NCBI GenBank assembly: GCA_964650905.1
Contig: CAZYVH010000124.1
Coordinates: 1 to 5,688, forward strand
Source of the DNA: SZUA-36 sp964650905
GTDB taxonomy: Bacteria > Pseudomonadota > Gammaproteobacteria > Xanthomonadales > SZUA-36
DNA length: 5,688 nucleotides
Direction: 5' to 3'
Part shown: one piece after another, positions 4,582-5,688 of the stretch
How positions within the stretch are numbered: the stretch's first letter is position 1
Layout: each line of letters begins with the position of its first letter
The notes under the pieces: model-generated
Seen by the model: only the letters and a program-made list of their open reading frames with translations
Told to the model about the DNA's origin: nothing
Database searches by the model: none
Position numbers and translations under genes: made by a program

Positions 4582-5688
4582 ATGGATAGAAGAAAATTTG
4601 TTGGTGCTGCCGGTCTGGCCGGCGCAGCCGGTCTGTTGGCTGCCTGCGGCAAAGCGGCCGAACCGCAAACAAGCTGTGATGAACATGCGAACAGGGCCAC
4701 GTTCAGTTGGAAAATGGTGACCTCGTGGCCACGTGATTTTCCCGGCCTGGGGACCGGCGCCAGCCGCCTGGCCGAATACATCAGCCGTCTGAGCAACGGT
4801 CGTCTGAAAATAAAAGTCTATGGTGGTAATGAACTCGTGCCGCCGTTCGAGGTGTTTGATGCCGTCGCACAGGGCACCGCTGAAATGGGTCACAGTGCGA
4901 CCTATTACTGGATCGGCAAGGTGCCGGAAGCGCAGTTTTTCGCGGGCTTTCCCTTTGCCATGACGGCACAGGAATTACATGGCTGGATCTATTATGGCGG
5001 GGGCCAGGCCCTTTGGCGGGAAGTTTATGCTGCACATGGTCTGGTGCCCTTTTTGGCCGGCAACTCGGGTCCGCAGATGGGTGGTTGGTTTAATCGTGAA
5101 ATCAACAGTCTGGACGACCTTGCGGGTCTTAAGATGCGGATACCCGGCCCCGGTGGAGAAATCCTCAGAAGGGCAGGCGGGACACCGACCAACATACCCG
5201 GTGCAGAATTGTTCACCGCGCTGCAGACCGGCACCATTGATGCCACCGAGTGGGTCGGGCCGTACAATGACCTCGCCTTTGGCCTCTTCCGTGCGGCCAA
5301 ATATTATTATTACCCCGGCTGGCACGAAACGGGTACGGGTCTTGAATGTATGATCAACCAGGATGCATGGAACACCCTGCCCGCTGATCTGCAGGCGATT
5401 GTAGAGATCGCCTGCCAGGCCTGTGTAATGGATACACTTTCAGATTTCACCTACAACAATGGTGTTGCGCTTAAAACGCTGCTCGACAAACACGCGGTGC
5501 AATTGCGTCGCTTTCCCAATGAGGTACTGCGCCGCCTGGCTGGGATCAGTGAGGGTTTATTACAGGAAATGGCCGCTGAAAACGAACTGATGGGTCGTAT
5601 CATTGCCTCAATGCAGACCTACCAGGACATTGTCAGACCGTGGACGGATATTTCTGACCGGACCATTCTCAACCTCAGACCGGATACT
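4582..5688 (+). CDS. TRAP transporter solute-binding protein, DctP/TakP type (3' end outside window)
   Basis: Periplasmic substrate-capture subunit of a sodium-driven TRAP uptake system. The open frame of 369 codons reaches the window end without a stop; family members are about 360-370 residues, so little is missing. The N-terminus MDRRKFVG has a twin-arginine motif (Arg3-Arg4), then an Ala/Gly/Leu-rich core and the lipobox LAAC with Cys22, pointing to a Tat-exported lipoprotein. The mature part follows TakP-type proteins closely: VPPFEVFDAVAQGTAEMGH, YYWIGK, WIYYGGG, GPQMGGWF (Gln165), LKMRIPG (Arg186), IDATEWVGPYND (Glu223-Trp224) and KYYYYPGW. In this family the Arg binds the substrate carboxylate, and the Gln and Trp/Glu residues help form the ligand and cation site, so a 2-oxoacid or similar small carboxylate is the likely ligand. 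The dctQ/dctM-type membrane subunits would be expected downstream but are not visible. Exact substrate is inferred. Confidence 0.93.
   Translation, partial: MDRRKFVGAAGLAGAAGLLAACGKAAEPQTSCDEHANRATFSWKMVTSWPRDFPGLGTGASRLAEYISRLSNGRLKIKVYGGNELVPPFEVFDAVAQGTAEMGHSATYYWIGKVPEAQFFAGFPFAMTAQELHGWIYYGGGQALWREVYAAHGLVPFLAGNSGPQMGGWFNREINSLDDLAGLKMRIPGPGGEILRRAGGTPTNIPGAELFTALQTGTIDATEWVGPYNDLAFGLFRAAKYYYYPGWHETGTGLECMINQDAWNTLPADLQAIVEIACQACVMDTLSDFTYNNGVALKTLLDKHAVQLRRFPNEVLRRLAGISEGLLQEMAAENELMGRIIASMQTYQDIVRPWTDISDRTILNLRPDT

Noticed and set aside
4979..5353. Overlapping open frames on both strands within 4781-5353
   Set aside because: They are in other frames of the TRAP binding-protein gene, which runs without interruption from 4582 to the window end with clear family motifs; they show no recognisable protein features.

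Overview
The window looks like core chromosome from a gammaproteobacterium of moderate GC content. The main evidence is the full-length PlsB-type glycerol-3-phosphate acyltransferase, whose N-terminal, catalytic and C-terminal segments resemble the Pseudomonas/E. coli enzymes. A proteobacterial PyrF, a small DUF465/YdcH-type protein and a TakP/DctP-type TRAP solute-binding lipoprotein fit the same picture. I see no phage, transposon, CRISPR, tRNA or rRNA sequence, and no multi-gene system that looks new.

Layout. (1) At the left edge is the 3' part of an alpha/beta-hydrolase gene of the SERHL (serine hydrolase-like) type; its reading frame is open to base 1. (2) pyrF (838-1554) follows, its start lying inside the hydrolase gene with a 14-nt overlap, so the two are probably co-transcribed. 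(3) The 230-bp gap 1555-1784 is the least ordinary part. It holds a near-consensus sigma70 promoter (TTGACA, 18 nt, TATAAT), two related palindromes over the promoter core, a small hairpin, and a strong intrinsic terminator ending at about 1750. A transcript of about 100 nt is predicted, either a small RNA or an attenuated leader of the next gene. (4) plsB (1785-4292) begins 34 nt after that terminator with a TTG or GTG codon, because an in-frame stop at 1773-1775 rules out anything further upstream. (5) A 68-residue DUF465/YdcH-like gene lies on the minus strand (4305-4511), convergent with plsB and 12 nt from its stop. (6) A 70-bp divergent gap leads to a TRAP solute-binding protein gene (4582 to the window end) whose 3' end is cut off by the window.

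Functions. pyrF makes UMP, plsB makes the first acylated intermediate of membrane phospholipid synthesis, and the TRAP binding protein captures a small organic acid (probably a 2-oxoacid or similar carboxylate) for uptake by membrane subunits expected downstream. These are separate housekeeping and uptake functions, with no evident shared pathway. The part most worth experimental attention is the regulatory stretch 1612-1794.
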